Assembly (NCBI RefSeq): GCF_000340215.1
Contig: NW_006921535.1
Coordinates: 5,511,528-5,575,527 of the forward strand
DNA: 64,000 nucleotides
From: Pseudocercospora fijiensis CIRAD86
Taxonomy: Eukaryota > Ascomycota > Dothideomycetes > Mycosphaerellales > Mycosphaerellaceae
Direction: 5' to 3'
The notes beneath the pieces were generated by a model. The model was given only the letters and a program-made list of their open reading frames with translations, was not told where the DNA came from and did not search any database. Positions within the stretch are counted from its first letter, which is position 1. Each line of letters starts with the position of its first letter. A program made the translations under genes and the position numbers. Shown one piece after another: positions 32,473 to 43,739 of the stretch.

Positions 32473-34603
32473 CTAATTCCCATTCCCATTCGTGGCTCTA
32501 CGACTCATATTACCGCGATACCTTAAATAAAGCTCATCGAGAAAATACTCATGTTTAATCCCCGGCGCCCTCTTTTGTCGAAACTCCTCAATAGCAGCAT
32601 CTAACTTCCAACCCAGACGTTCGACGAGGTAGCAGATGATGAGGAAACCGGTTCTACAGACACGAAGTGGTCAGCTCAGTTTTCGGTTTTTTGTTTTTTT
32701 GGAAGTGACGGCGTACCGATTAAGCCATAATGTCGATGCACAGCTATCGTAGCACCCGACTGAAGAGATTTCCGCAAGCCATCGATTCGAGCGATGAAAT
32801 TCTCGACTTCTCTGGGCGTAGGGGGGAAGTATAGGAGACGGTGGGGATNNNNNNNNNNNNNNNNNNNNNNNNNNNNNNNNNNNNNNNNNNNNNNNNNNNN
32901 NNNNNNNNNNNNNNNNNNNNNNNNNNNNNNNNNNNNNNNNNNNNNNNNGCGATCGACCGGCCTGATCGTAACGGGGGTATCGAAACTAATGTCCACGACC
33001 ACGGCCACACCGTTCGGTATGGCTTTCCAACCATACTTCCTCACGAATTCCTTCGGGCAATGGACATCGTCGACTTCCCGCATGGTTTTCATTGCGCGGA
33101 AGAGGCTGGCGATGGGGGCGGAGCACGGGAGGATTTTTTTCCATTTTTCGAGGTTCTTGACGTCCCATTTTCCGGAGGTGGTGAGGTGTTGGAGTTGCCA
33201 GCTGGGCGAGAGGCGCGGGTCGATGTGGGTCGAGAGGAAGTCTTCGATGATGCGGGAGAGGATGCGGATGTCGGTTTGGTCGTAGAGGAGGCCGTGGGAG
33301 GAGGGGGAGGGGAAGATGGAGGTTTTGAGCGGGGTGGAGTGTTTTGTGGATTTGGTGAAGGATTTGATTGAGGTTGGTTGGGCTTCTGGGGATTGGTCTA
33401 GCATTTTCTTCCCGCTGATGTGGCCGGCTAGCATGGTGGCTTCGGAGCGAGGGGAGAGTGGTGATGCGCTGCGAGACGACTTCTGTGTTGCTTTGCCCGG
33501 CGCAATCTCGTCGTTCCGCGCAGAAGTGGTGTTTGTCAACCATTCGACAATCTGATTGACTTGGTCAGGTGGCGCGAGCTTGTCGTTATCGGCAGCGACC
33601 AGGAAGAGCGGCACTTCTATGCCGTCCCAAATGCGTCTGCCTAACAGACTGTCCTCGCCACGCTGCTTTGCTTCCCTCTCCTGCTTGACTATTGCGGCTG
33701 CAAATTTCTGAAAGACGCGCGACTTCGATTGTTGATTGAAGCGGAGCTGGAGCTTCTTAGTCTCCAGATCAGCCTCCTCTCCAATTACACGAGAGACGCT
33801 GGTGCTATCGATGCCGCCCCAGCGATCGTACATCCGGATCATGTCGAAGATCGGTGAGGGTAGGTGTGCGAGGCGTTCTGCTTGGTTCAAGTACTCCTCA
33901 GATGGCGGGTTTGCTCTGGGACAGATGCCCACCATGCCCAGAATGATGTCGGAGCAAAGGTCTGCGAGTGGCGATGTGGACGCTGTCAGGAGCGCGGAGA
34001 TGGAGCAGCCCATGCTGTGGCCGATGAGGATGACTTTCTGGTCGTTCTCCTGGTCGCGGTAGCGATCAATGGCAGCGCACAGAAGCTCGGCAAGGGCGAG
34101 TGTGGTGTATGCTTCGACGTTCTCTGGTTCGAAGTCTGACAATCCGCAGCCAGGAAGATCGACGGCGAGGCAGGTGGCGACTTGTGTCAAGGAGGCAAGC
34201 AGTTTCTCGAATTGTGCAATCGATCCGCCGAGGCCGTGCATGAAGACGAGTAAGGGAACGTCTTTTGGAAGCTTCTTGGCTTGTGCGTGAACATGGTAAA
34301 AAGTGCGGATGCGTGGATAGACGATGCCTGCAGAATGGGAGTAAGAGTCGCTCAGCCTGACGTTGGATTGGGAGCGGCATACCTGATCTGGTTTCATAGC
34401 GTTCATAATTGGAGCCCTTCTTGAGAAGGCCAGGGTCGGTCTCGGCAGCTGCATCGTACTCGGTCAGCATTTGCCGCAGTGCAAGTCGGGTGCAGCATAC
34501 CAGTGTGTATTCGAAAGCGCCCAGCCAGGTCATATGTCGAGTTCAAGTACCATGCCAAGCCAGCGGTAATGCCCAGGCCTGTGGCGAACAATGTCTTTTC
34601 CAT
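32473..34603 (-). CDS. alpha/beta hydrolase fused to a tyrosine phosphatase-like domain; interrupted by gap
   Basis: Four exons: 34603-34501, 34448-34383, 34327-32717 and 32653-32473. Introns of 52, 55 and 63 nt have good branch points (gctgacc, gctgagc, gctgacc). The N-terminus (MEKTLFATGLGITAGLAWYL) is hydrophobic and could be a membrane anchor. The hydrolase domain has the oxyanion HGLGG and nucleophile elbow GHSMG, with a likely acid in LFLVAADNDKLAPP. The C-terminal half resembles the cysteine phosphatase of known fungal hydrolase-phosphatase fusions (FVRKYGWKAIPNG, later HRHYG and, in exon 4, TGFLIICYLVERLG and YFLDELYLRYRG). The signature Cys of HCxxGxxR reads Arg (CGA). The frame at the exon 3/4 junction is off by one base, and another one-base slip lies at a G run beside the 100-N gap. 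Sequencing errors near the gap are likely; otherwise the phosphatase part is dead. Confidence 0.75.
32849..32948. other. assembly gap of 100 N
   Basis: Exactly 100 undetermined bases inside the phosphatase-like part of the hydrolase gene, which is the usual placeholder for a gap of unknown size. The open frame across it is therefore meaningless. Confidence 0.99.
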
Positions 34604-34629
34604 GGGTGGATGGTCGGATCAGAAGCGTC

Positions 34630-34649
34630 GGGGGGGGGGGGGGGGGGGG
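34630..34649. repeat. 20-bp poly-G tract
   Basis: Twenty G in a row, 26 bp upstream of the hydrolase start on its promoter side. Tract length may be unreliable in the assembly. Confidence 0.9.
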
Positions 34650-34699
34650 CCGAGGATGCCGGTAGCCTTGCAATGCCGTCGACCGACAGGCTTGTTTTG

Positions 34700-34757
34700 C
34701 TCTCTCGTCGTCGTCGTCGTCGGTCGTCGGTCGTCGGTCGTCGGTCGTCGGTCGTCG
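34700..34757. repeat. GTC / GGTCGTC tandem repeat
   Basis: A (CGT)n run of about five triplets passes into about five copies of the heptamer ggtcgtc. It lies in the region shared by the divergent hydrolase and RPS19 genes. Confidence 0.9.
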
Positions 34758-35140
34758 ATGTGGTGTGTTCCAGGCTGCTGCAACCAAAACAATCGAGGTA
34801 TGCAACTCGTGCTCTGTCGCTTCTTATTCTGACATGCCAAGAGACTGCGACATCTTCTGTACTGTACCAGAATCCTGTATCCTCACTGCAAACTGATGTC
34901 TTGCGCTTGCGCTTGCGTGAAGCAGGGAACTTGGAAAGGTGGACAGCCTCAGGCTGCAGTCATGTGCTCATCGCTTACTCAGCAGCTCAAGCGCAGAGTC
35001 TTGGCATGCCAAGCCGCCCACTTCAGAAATCTCCGTCTCAATCGCACACACTTCAGCACCGCACACCACATCGCCCAGCGCTCTTTCCACCAACACCACC
35101 TCTTCCCTCCCACCACAAGAGCCGCATCAATACCGCCATC

Positions 35141-35786
35141 ATGCCTGGTGTCTCCGTCCGCGATGTCCCAGCCGACAAGTTCATCGACGCCTACGCCGCC
35201 TTCTTGAAGCGCCAGGGCAAGCTCCCAATCCCAGGTACGGCCACACCTTGAAGGAAAAGAGGAGGAAATGCGCGCACACATGCCGCACCATGGATACACA
35301 CATACACCGCCGACCAGATCTGAATCTCGCGACGAGCGAGGGACTTGATGTCAGAATTGTGCTGACATCGTCTACAGGTTGGTCCGACACTGTCAAGACC
35401 TCCCACGCCAAGGAGCTCCCACCACAGAGCCAGGACTGGTAAGACATCGCCCTCACAACCAAGTCCATTTCATCCTAACACTCCTCAGGTTCTACGTCCG
35501 CTCTGCTGCCATCGCCCGCCACATCTACATGCGCAAGACTGTCGGTGTTGGCCGTCTGCGCAAGGTCCACGGTGGCACCAAGAACCGTGGCTCGCGCCCA
35601 TCTCACCACGTTGACGCCTCGGGCGCTGTCGACCGCAAGGTCATGCAGGCTCTTGAGAAGATTGGTGTGCTCGAGCAGGATGAGGAAAAGGGTGGCCGCC
35701 GCATTACCCAGTCCGGTCAGCGTGATTTGGACCGTATCGCCCAGACCACCGTCGAGGCTGAGGAGGAGGACGAGGATGACGAGTAG
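35141..35786 (+). CDS. RPS19: 40S ribosomal protein S19
   Basis: Component of the small ribosomal subunit head, needed for 18S rRNA 3' maturation in yeast. Exons are 35141-35234, 35378-35438 and 35489-35786, giving 150 residues, close to the usual ~145. Introns are 143 nt (donor gtacgg, branch gctgac, acceptor ctacag, phase 1) and 50 nt (donor gtaaga, branch ctaac, acceptor ctcag, phase 2). Family landmarks are MPGVSVRDVPADKFIDAYAA at the start, then KLPIPGWSDTVKTS, FYVRSAAIARHIYMR, GVGRLRKVHGG and GRRITQSGQRDLDRIA. The C-terminus carries an acidic tail (EEEDEDDE). The first intron early in the coding region fits fungal ribosomal-protein genes. It is the last intact gene before the large RIP block, about 250 bp from its edge. 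Confidence 0.97.
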
Positions 35787-36030
35787 ACGGTTCATTACGG
35801 AAGATTGTCTGCTTATACTCCCAAAGTCGATGGGTATGAACTTAGCGTGGCGTTTCACGGAGTCAAAAGAGCCAATGTCAGGCCTAGCAACTACTGAATG
35901 AACCCAGCTTCCATGCCCACATCTCAGTTCTCTGCCTCTTCTCTTCCCTCGCCAATCTTGTCACAGTTCTTAGAAAATGAAGGCTACGAATTCCGCATTC
36001 CCCGATAAAGAAGCAAATCGACATTAGCTG
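35787..36030. other. 3' flank of RPS19
   Basis: Normal composition with a probable 3' UTR. The composition changes sharply to RIP type near 36020-36040. Confidence 0.4.
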
Positions 36031-36659
36031 CTACGTATAGGTAGAGTATGTTGCTCTAGCTAAGGTAGTATATCGATACTAAGGGACTATTAACGAGTTC
36101 TAGAAGAGAAGCCGGAAATAGTGGAAGTACTAAGCGCCGGGAGGCGAGACTTCTACTCTACTAGCTATATAGATAAAAGTTCGCTAAGCGTTATTCAAGT
36201 CTAACGAACCGCTATTAGGGCTAAAGAGGCTATACGTAATTAGCATATAACTAGGCTAAGTGAAGCTAGGGTCTTAATGCCTTAGGTAGGGCTTAGCGCT
36301 TAGCGTTAGGCTAACTCTCCTACCTTCCTCCCTCTCCTCCTAGATCCTTATCGAATACTATACTAATTTACGACTACCCTATCTACCTACTAATATAACC
36401 CTTATTATATAGTATTCGATCTACCCTTTAAGGATAGTAGCTAGATAGTCCTTATTTTAAGCTTTTAGCGGTATAGCTACGAAAACTATCGATTTAACTA
36501 TATTACGCCTAAAGAACGGGACCTATACGTACTATTCTATTAAAACAACCGTACTAATTATTAAGTAAGGCCTTCTATACGGCCTATTACACTAAATTAA
36601 TCGCACTAAGCCGATATCTGCTAATTCCGCTACGTCCGTATCTTAGGAGCCTATAATAT

Positions 36660-37350
36660 ATTATTAGTGTTACCTCTTATAATAGCCGGCTTATTACGAA
36701 GCAATAACAACCGTACTGCCGCTAGCAGCGCTAGTAACGATAACGCTAGTAGCATAGTACCTACCGAAGTGCCTACTAAAGTACCTACTAAAGTGCCTCC
36801 TACTAAAGAGCCTACCGGAGAGCCTACTAAAGAATCTATAATTCTAGGTAACGACCTAGAATTGCCTATCGACGACATTCTTAACAACATTATTAACTAT
36901 CGATATAGCTAACTAGCCTTTAGTCCCTAGCTAGTAGCGAGACTTTAAGAAGCTACTTAGAATAGGCTTACTACCTTACGTTAGGAATAATAGCTAAAGG
37001 ATAATCTCCTCGAGATTCGCCGCCTATAGGAAGCCCTAATAACTAATACTAAGCCGATAGTAGGGCCTTCCTTACTACCCGTCCCTATCTAAAAGAAGGA
37101 TACTAAGCTTAAGGACTATACCGTATTTAACGGCTCTAGTCGCAAGTAATACAATAATTATATACGCGATTGTAAGCTTAACTAACGAAATATACCGAGG
37201 GCTCTTCTAGACGACTATTTACTAGTTGTCTACGCTATATAGTATATTAATAGCGACCTAAAGCGTATATAGGATAACTATTTCGACTCCCTTAACGATT
37301 AGACCGCTATTTAGTAGAAAACCTATAAGACTATTATGCTAGACTAGACC
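36660..37350 (+). pseudogene. RIP-broken retrotransposon gag fragment
   Basis: The frame from 36667 reads a Pro/Thr/Lys repeat (PTKVPTKVPPTKEPTGEPTK), then, past several TAG, a helical segment with YNNYIRDCKLN and RNIPRALLDDYLL as in retroelement gag proteins. The frame ends abruptly at about 37350, where sequence like a hAT terminus begins. Confidence 0.5.
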
Positions 37351-37352
37351 CC

Positions 37353-37382
37353 GTAGTGGTTCGGTTTCCGAACTACTAAACG
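37353..37382. repeat. candidate hAT terminal repeat
   Basis: The sequence tagtggttcggtttccgaac directly abuts the truncated gag frame. hAT ends usually begin CAGTG or CAGGG; the first C here would be changed to T by RIP. The expected inverted copy at the far end was not found. Confidence 0.4.
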
Positions 37383-37484
37383 TATATAGTTTAGTTTCTT
37401 AGCGGCGAACTAGCTCCCTAGTTCCGGTTTGGTTTTTTCGAACTATATAGATTCCTAGTTTGAACTAGAGACTGTATTAGTTTT

Positions 37485-37800
37485 ACTATAAGGACACTCT
37501 TATTCGACTGCCGGCTACGATTGCCGGCTATAATAGTAACTCTATTACATTTACTACGCTCTTTTGCCGTTGCTAGGGCGTAGTTGCCGTTGCTAGGGCG
37601 TAGTTGCCGTTGCTAGGGCGTAGTTTTGCTATAAGGACACTCTTATTCGACTACCGGCTACGATTGCCGGCTATAATAGTTACTAGGTTGTATTTACTAC
37701 GCTTTATTACCGTTGCTAGGGCGTAGTTACCGTTGCTAGGGCGTAGTTGCCGTTGCTAGGGCGTAGTTACTATTGCTAGGGCGTAGTTGCCGTAGTTGCG
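37485..37800. repeat. subterminal repeats of the hAT-type element
   Basis: Two copies of a ~60-bp block beginning ctataaggacactcttattc and ending with the GCCGGC palindrome pair (37490-37535, 37629-37680). Each is followed by several copies of ttgccgttgctagggcgtag (about seven in all). Subterminal repeats of this kind bind transposase in characterised hAT elements; the role here is inferred. Confidence 0.7.
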
Positions 37801-37984
37801 AAAGCTTACCTATATAACGTTACGTAGGCGGCAACAATTAGGGCTTCGCGACATTTTTATACTTTTAACTTCTTCCTCTATACCTATACCGACAACAACT
37901 ACTATACGCTACGCCCCCGCCCCTTTCCCTTACAATAGTAAGAGAGAAGCGCGCCGCGCGCTAAATAGAAGATAGAACTAAAAA

Positions 37985-39440
37985 CCGCGAGTTTGTTTTG
38001 CCTAAGCGTCTAACTAAAAAGCGTAAGACTAAAGAGAAGTACTCTACGAAGAAGAATTCCGTACGAGACCGCGAGAGAAAGGATAAGATAGATAAGGATA
38101 AAAGAGCTAAGGATAAGAGAAGAAAGGCGCGGAATAAGGCATTCTATCGATAGCTAGCGCCTATAGAAAAAAGTGAAAGTTGGAATAAGAAGACAACCTA
38201 AGAGAAGGCTAAGAGGAGGAAAGAATTGCGGCTAGTTTTCGAGCGTAAAGTTCTAGCAGCGTAAGTTAATCTAGCTAGCGGCCGTAGCTAGCAGCTATAG
38301 CCGGCAGCCGTAGCCGGCAGCTATAGCCGGCATATTTTTCTTTAATATGTTAACTAATAGCATTTAGACCTATAGCCGCTACCTCTATCGATACGACCGA
38401 TAGTAACGGAGATGTTTAGATAGCCGAGAACAATAATACTAGAGTTTAGGATACCGCGATAGAGCTTAATACTACGAATAAAGGAACTAAAAAAAGCGAG
38501 GAGATACTATACGTCGATCTAGTAATAGGTACAGTCTTAGGGCCTAACGCTATAGACAATAAGCGCTAGGAGTAGATCGAGTATAGTTAAAGAGACGAGA
38601 TACTAGTAAAGGGCTAAGGCATAAGTCCTATTAATCTAGAAAATTATAGTTAAAGCTACTACGAAAAGCTAGTAAGGATTAGAATCGAGACTAGTCGTCT
38701 TTATATCCTCGATATAGAGTAGAAGTTTCTTTATTAGTATTAGAGCGAAGCCTTTGCGTCTATAAAGGCAAAGTAGCTTGCGATTAATGCGATTAGGGCT
38801 AGGTATCTAGGGACGGCAGAAGTGTTACTATAGGAGGAAGGGGTACAGGTAATTATTCTATACTCGGCATATATAGCCGGCGTTCGTAGCCGGTAGATAC
38901 TAACAGTTAAATAGAAAGCGTTTCTCGAAGGCAGAGTGCTACTACTATATAAAATCTTTACTAAGGTAGAGAGGGCTTATATCCGGAATCTAAGCTACTA
39001 GTAGGATAGGTTAGCGTTAGAATTCTCTGAATCTCTATATAAGCCTCCGAAGGATTACCTATTTTAGCGATACGGCTTTATCTCGACTACTCCGTAGATA
39101 CCCGAAGAAGCTCGAGCGCTCTTTAAGATCTTTACTAAGAAGCGGAAGGAGTTCGAGGATTAGGATTAGTTAATAGAGCTGTTAGTTAGTCTTAGGTTTC
39201 GTAGTTAGACTCGGCCTAAGCATTTGCTTATCGAGTATCTTATACCGAAAGAGGATAAATTGAGACTAAAAACGAGCTTAGATTCGTTAGGTATAGTAGC
39301 TCGGTTCCGTTAGTAGGAGAGAGCCGCCGTATAGAAGGCAAAATTCAGGTAGTTAGGGTAGCTAGGAAAGAAATTCTAGTAGTTAGGCTAGCTAGGGTAG
39401 CTAGGAAAAAAAATCTAGTAGTTAGGTAGCTAGGAAACAA
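37985..39440 (+). pseudogene. RIP-broken ORF of unknown function in the hAT region
   Basis: The N-terminal exon is extremely basic (KRLTKKRKTKEKYSTKKN). Two introns fit the frame: about 38262-38370 (donor gtaagt, branch ctaat) and 38851-38908 (donor gtaatt, branch actaac, acceptor aacag). Both contain GCCGGC palindromes. The following exon is helix-rich with PKDYLF and GFISTTP and a C-terminal Gln/Leu/Gly repeat. No family recognised; possibly an accessory protein of the hAT-type element. Confidence 0.45.
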
Positions 39441-40369
39441 AAAAAAAAGGTAGCTAGCTATTTACTACCTAGCTATTCCTAACGATACGATACTATAAAA
39501 GAAAGGGTGTTTCTCTATAGCTACTAGTATATATCTACTACTCCTAAGTCCTTACCTTACCGTACGAAACCTTAAAATATGCCGACCGACATTGTATATA
39601 TACTAGGCGCTACACTAGGAAGGGTAACAACGAGACGATAGTCGAAACAGTCTAGTATACGAGCGAGATTGCGATAACGTCGAGAGGAGGTCGTATACTT
39701 ACCTTCGAGCCTATCGAGTCCTAGACTACGATTAGGGCTAGATTTATCCTCTCCGAATCCTAGTAGTAGGAATTCATTATAGGGTACTACTACCTAGTCC
39801 TTACCTTTACGGAGTCTAAGTAGAAGGTTGTTCGGAGATATAAGAACATCGAGTATTAACCCGGAAATCTTCGAAAAGGCTAGCTAGGCGTATCTTTAGA
39901 AACCCGAGTATATAGAGCAGTTTAATTAATAGGTCTATAAGATATAGTTCCCTTTATACTTACGTTCGAAGGAGTGTAAACTCCGGAAGTACTCGATACG
40001 ATAGGGGAGTAAGGAGCGAACGGATACATTCTAGAAGTTCTTTATAGAGGGGGCATTGTACCGTTATACGACTTCTCGACTTAAAGGTTAACTAGTAATT
40101 GTCTGTAACTTCTACGGTTCAATCTTGAAATACCCGAAACTAGGGGATAGGAACTTATCGCCTACGAACTATCTCTATTCTAAACGATATCGGGAATCTT
40201 AAGGAGAGAGGAGAGTTAATATAGATATAGCGTTCTAGAAAGAGGTATATCTTCTAAAATGCCGGCTATAGCTGCCGGCTATAGCTGCCGGCTATAGATT
40301 CCGGCTACCTAAATTAACCGTAGAGATCTAGCTAATTATTATAGGCTACGCTTAAGGAAGCTCTAGGAT

Positions 40370-42680
40370 TGAAGGCTACCGATTTTTCCCCCGAAGACTT
40401 CAAGCAACTAGTAAACGAAATACTAGCTATAAACGGTCTTCCGGAAGACTTCTACGAAAGGGAGTCTATATAGAAGATATACCTATATCTTATAAACTAC
40501 CCTCCCCTATTTCTCGGCGCGACAACCTAGCGTATTATATTCGAAAAGAATAAAGAGGCTGCGTTAGACGATATTCGGGAGATCCTCCGTAATACTCGCC
40601 GAGTAGCTATTACTATCGATAGCTAGTTAAGCCGGACTATAAGAGCCTCCTTCCTCTCGATTATGCTATACTTTATTAATTCGGATTAGAAACTCTAGGA
40701 ACTTATAATCGGATTCCCTAAAATTCTAGGTTCCTATACTAGTAAGGATATAGCGAAGCTTATCTATACGGCAATAGATAGGGTTAGCGTAATAACGAAA
40801 CTGATCTCGATTACTACGGACAACGCTAGTAATAATCGAACATTGTATAAGGCGTTGTATATACAATTCACTCGTATATGTCTTTAAAATTACTAATTGT
40901 ATCGATAGGGTCGAGTACGTAGAGGAGATTATAAGGTCTATAATCTAGCTTAATCTTCCGAATATTAAGCTCGCTACGATTCCGGATACGTACGACAATA
41001 TGTACGATAATAACGATAAAGAGGAGCCTATTAATAGCCCTAGCCCTATTGAATCGGAGCCGACGTCGTTACTAGTTATATCCCTATAGAAGTTTCCCTA
41101 CCTCGCTTATATAGTTCAAATCGCGATCCGAGCCCTCTTTAAGACGCTTAAAATTGCACTATTAAACGACGACTAATAGAAGATCCTAGATAAGGATAAA
41201 GCAAAGTCGAAAGTCGAGAAACTTATTATAGTAATAAGACGGGATAAGGCAGAGAGCCTCGCTCTCGTTTTGTATAAGGTATAACTTTTGTCCGTAGCCG
41301 GCACCTATAGCCGGTAACCTAGTATAGTTCTAACTCTTTTTCTCTAGCTTCGTCGTCTAGCAATATATACGAACTCGAGCTTATAGAGATATAACCGATT
41401 CGAGGCTATTTAAAAGAACCTAATCGAGCGCCCTAAAACCGATGCCTAGAATATCGCATAGAATAAGCGATAGCAAAAGCGGCCTCCTTAGCGCCTACTC
41501 CGTTTTACCTAAGACGTTAAGACCCGGTTCGATTCGACTTTCTATATAGTTACGAGGGGATATACTTTACGTACCGCTCTCGAGATCTATTAGAGTTCCG
41601 AGGGTATTAAGTAGCTCGGCCTTACCGCCGCCGAATAGCGCTAAGTAGAGTATCTCGTCGATATTAGTAAGCATTACGCGAAGGTTACTGCTACGATTAG
41701 AAGAACCTAAGGACCGACGATCTACCTTATCTTTACGTACTATAACTAGCTCTTTAACGAGCTCGAGGAAACCGTAGCTAAGCTAGCTAAGAAGAGCGTT
41801 CCCTAGAAAGTAGCTATAACGAAAGCTATAGACACCTCCTATACTAAGTTGTATAAATATTATAGTGCTACCTTTAACTCGTTCGGGGATATCTATAGCG
41901 TTGCATGCTTGCTTAACCCGGTAGAAAAGGATATATACTAGCAAAGGCCGGAATAGAAGGCGGACGAGGTATAGCCGAAGCACTACTAGACTATTCTAGA
42001 AAAGATGTTCTACGAGCGTCGGAAAGAAACTAGTCTAAATACAGCTCCTATAAAGAAAAAGAAGGTTTAGAAGGCTCTAATATTATACCTGTTTCGTAGG
42101 TAGGAAGTAGAGGCAGAAGAGGAAGCAACTACTAAAGTAAATAAAGAAGAGTTCGATCTCTATCGGCGCGCGAGTAAGTATAAACCCGTAGGCTCGGAAA
42201 GAGGGCTAATAATCTCTAGATCTTACCGGTCTTCTAGACGAATTCGAAGACGATATTCTCGCTATATAGCAGCGGTTAGAGCCTAAGTTTCTAACGATAG
42301 CGTCGGTCGCTCGGGACGTCCTCGCTATCCCGAGCGTAGGTATAGGCTATAAGAGGTCTTTTAGTATCGCTCGTTACTAGGGCCGCTTTAATCGAACATA
42401 CTCGCCTACTACCTTCGAATCTATTATAGTATTCCGATACTATCTCCTCTACTAGAATCGCTAAGGCAGGTTACTAAAGATTATATTAAAGGAGTTAATC
42501 GAGGAATTAGAAAACCTTAAGATCGAAGAAACCTAGGAGCGCGAAGAGAATGCGAAATTTAGTCTAAGCGAAACCCTAATTAGCGATAACGAAGAGGAGG
42601 AGGGCGGAGGTAGAAGGCGATACCGGGTCGAGAAGCGGAAACGTATATAGGCTTAGAGTAGCTTTAAGGAGACGAAGCGT
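40370..42680 (+). pseudogene. RIP-broken hAT-family transposase
   Basis: The frame from about 40375 (FSPEDFKQLVNEILAINGLP) reads the RNase-H-like core with the first catalytic Asp region (VAITIDS), AFLSI-like strand, GFPKILGSYT and ITTDNASNNRTLYKAL, all hallmarks of hAT transposases. An intron with GCCGGC palindromes fits at about 41281-41347. Further on, the C-terminal dimerisation region is visible (SFGDIYSVACLLNPVEKDIY near 41885-41940). Stops are TAG/TAA. An upstream part (39470-40250) probably belongs to the same gene, but its zinc-finger region is not clear. Confidence 0.75.
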
Positions 42681-42863
42681 TTACGTATAAGGTAATATAG
42701 CCGGCGTATATAGCCGGCATATGTCCGAAATGTGTTTCGAATTCCTAGGACCCAAACAGACTAGTTGCTATAGCAACCGACCCCGCTTACCTACGGACTA
42801 TTTCTAATTCTCTATTCGCTTTTCCTCTCCTTCTTCCCTTTCCCTATATTCTTAAAGACAAAC

Positions 42864-43700
42864 ATGCCTTAAGGATTCGGCTCTTCGGGCCTTCCTAAGC
42901 CGGCTACCTCCCCTTCCTTAAGCTACTATCCTTTATTCGAATCTAACGATAACCTAATAAGGCGGTTTAATAGAAGACTATTTATTCTAGAAGGCAAGAA
43001 GCATTAATGTCTTTTTACGATTATATGCTTATTAATTTTCTAGGTCCTACCGATATACCCTCGTCGCCTAAATGCGTAGATAAATATCTTTAGAGGCTAA
43101 AGGGCAAGGGTAAAGCAAGCTAAGTATAGGGAGACCGTAGCGAGAACGAGATATCGGAAGAGTAAGGCTCTCCGTAGTATATACGAAGGAAGGGGGTTCC
43201 TCGGAAAATAGTACCGAAAAACAAGAAGGCTATAGGTAGATAGGAGAAGGCTAAAAAGAGTAGGCGGACGAAGACTATTGCGAAGAAAAGTTATCTTTCT
43301 ATTAAAAGAAAGGGAATAAGGCAGGACTCGACGACAAAGAAGCGGCGCTTCAAACTAGGTACTATTGCCCTTCGCTAGATCCGGCTTTTCTAAAATAAAA
43401 GAGGGACCGAGCTTTTAATCCCTAAGACTCCCTTCTAGCGACTCGTCCGAGAAATTATATTAGATTTTCGGTCTAGTATGCGATTTACGGCTAAGGCGAT
43501 TAGTACTCTTTAGGAAGCTACGGAGGCATTTCTCGTAACCGAGCTTAAGCTTTTAAACCTCCTTACTATCTATGCGAAGTAGGTTACTCTTTAAAATAAA
43601 GATATACAGCTTCTAGCTAAAATTCGGCGTCGGTTTATAGCGGATTAGTTGGAAATTGTATTTAGTCGTTAGATTAACCTAGGAGGAGGCCTATTTTCGC
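42864..43700 (+). pseudogene. RIP-broken histone H3-like gene, copy 1
   Basis: ATG 42864 starts a short exon; an intron at about 43010-43055 leads to a long basic N-terminal tail (KGVPRKIVPKNKKAIG, then RRTKTIAKKS). From 43352 the H3 core is plain: RRFKLGTIALR, ELLIPKTPF then stop then RLVREI, MRFTAKAIS, EATEAFLVTEL, LTIYAK, NKDIQLLAKIRRR, ending near 43630-43700. Breaks sit where H3 has Gln (before RLVRE, in the LQEA position), as CAG/CAA to TAG/TAA. The tail is longer than in canonical H3 and the core quite divergent, like variant or centromeric H3, though no CENP-A-specific feature can be proven. It lies between hAT-transposase sequence and a second H3-like gene. Confidence 0.75.
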
Positions 43701-43739
43701 ATCCTTTTGCCGGCTATAGGTGCCGGCTATATTTCTGAT

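Larger units (their letters stand above)
34604..35140. promoter_or_regulatory. divergent promoter, hydrolase / RPS19
   Basis: 537 bp between two divergent starts, containing the poly-G and GTC repeats on the hydrolase side and a CT-rich stretch with caccacctcttccctccc just before RPS19, as often seen before fungal ribosomal-protein genes. No binding site is claimed. Confidence 0.45.

Noticed and set aside
34409..35251. 280-codon plus-strand frame across the hydrolase/RPS19 promoter
   Set aside because: Runs through poly-G and GTC repeats and joins RPS19 in its own frame only by chance; RPS19 has a clear ATG at 35141.
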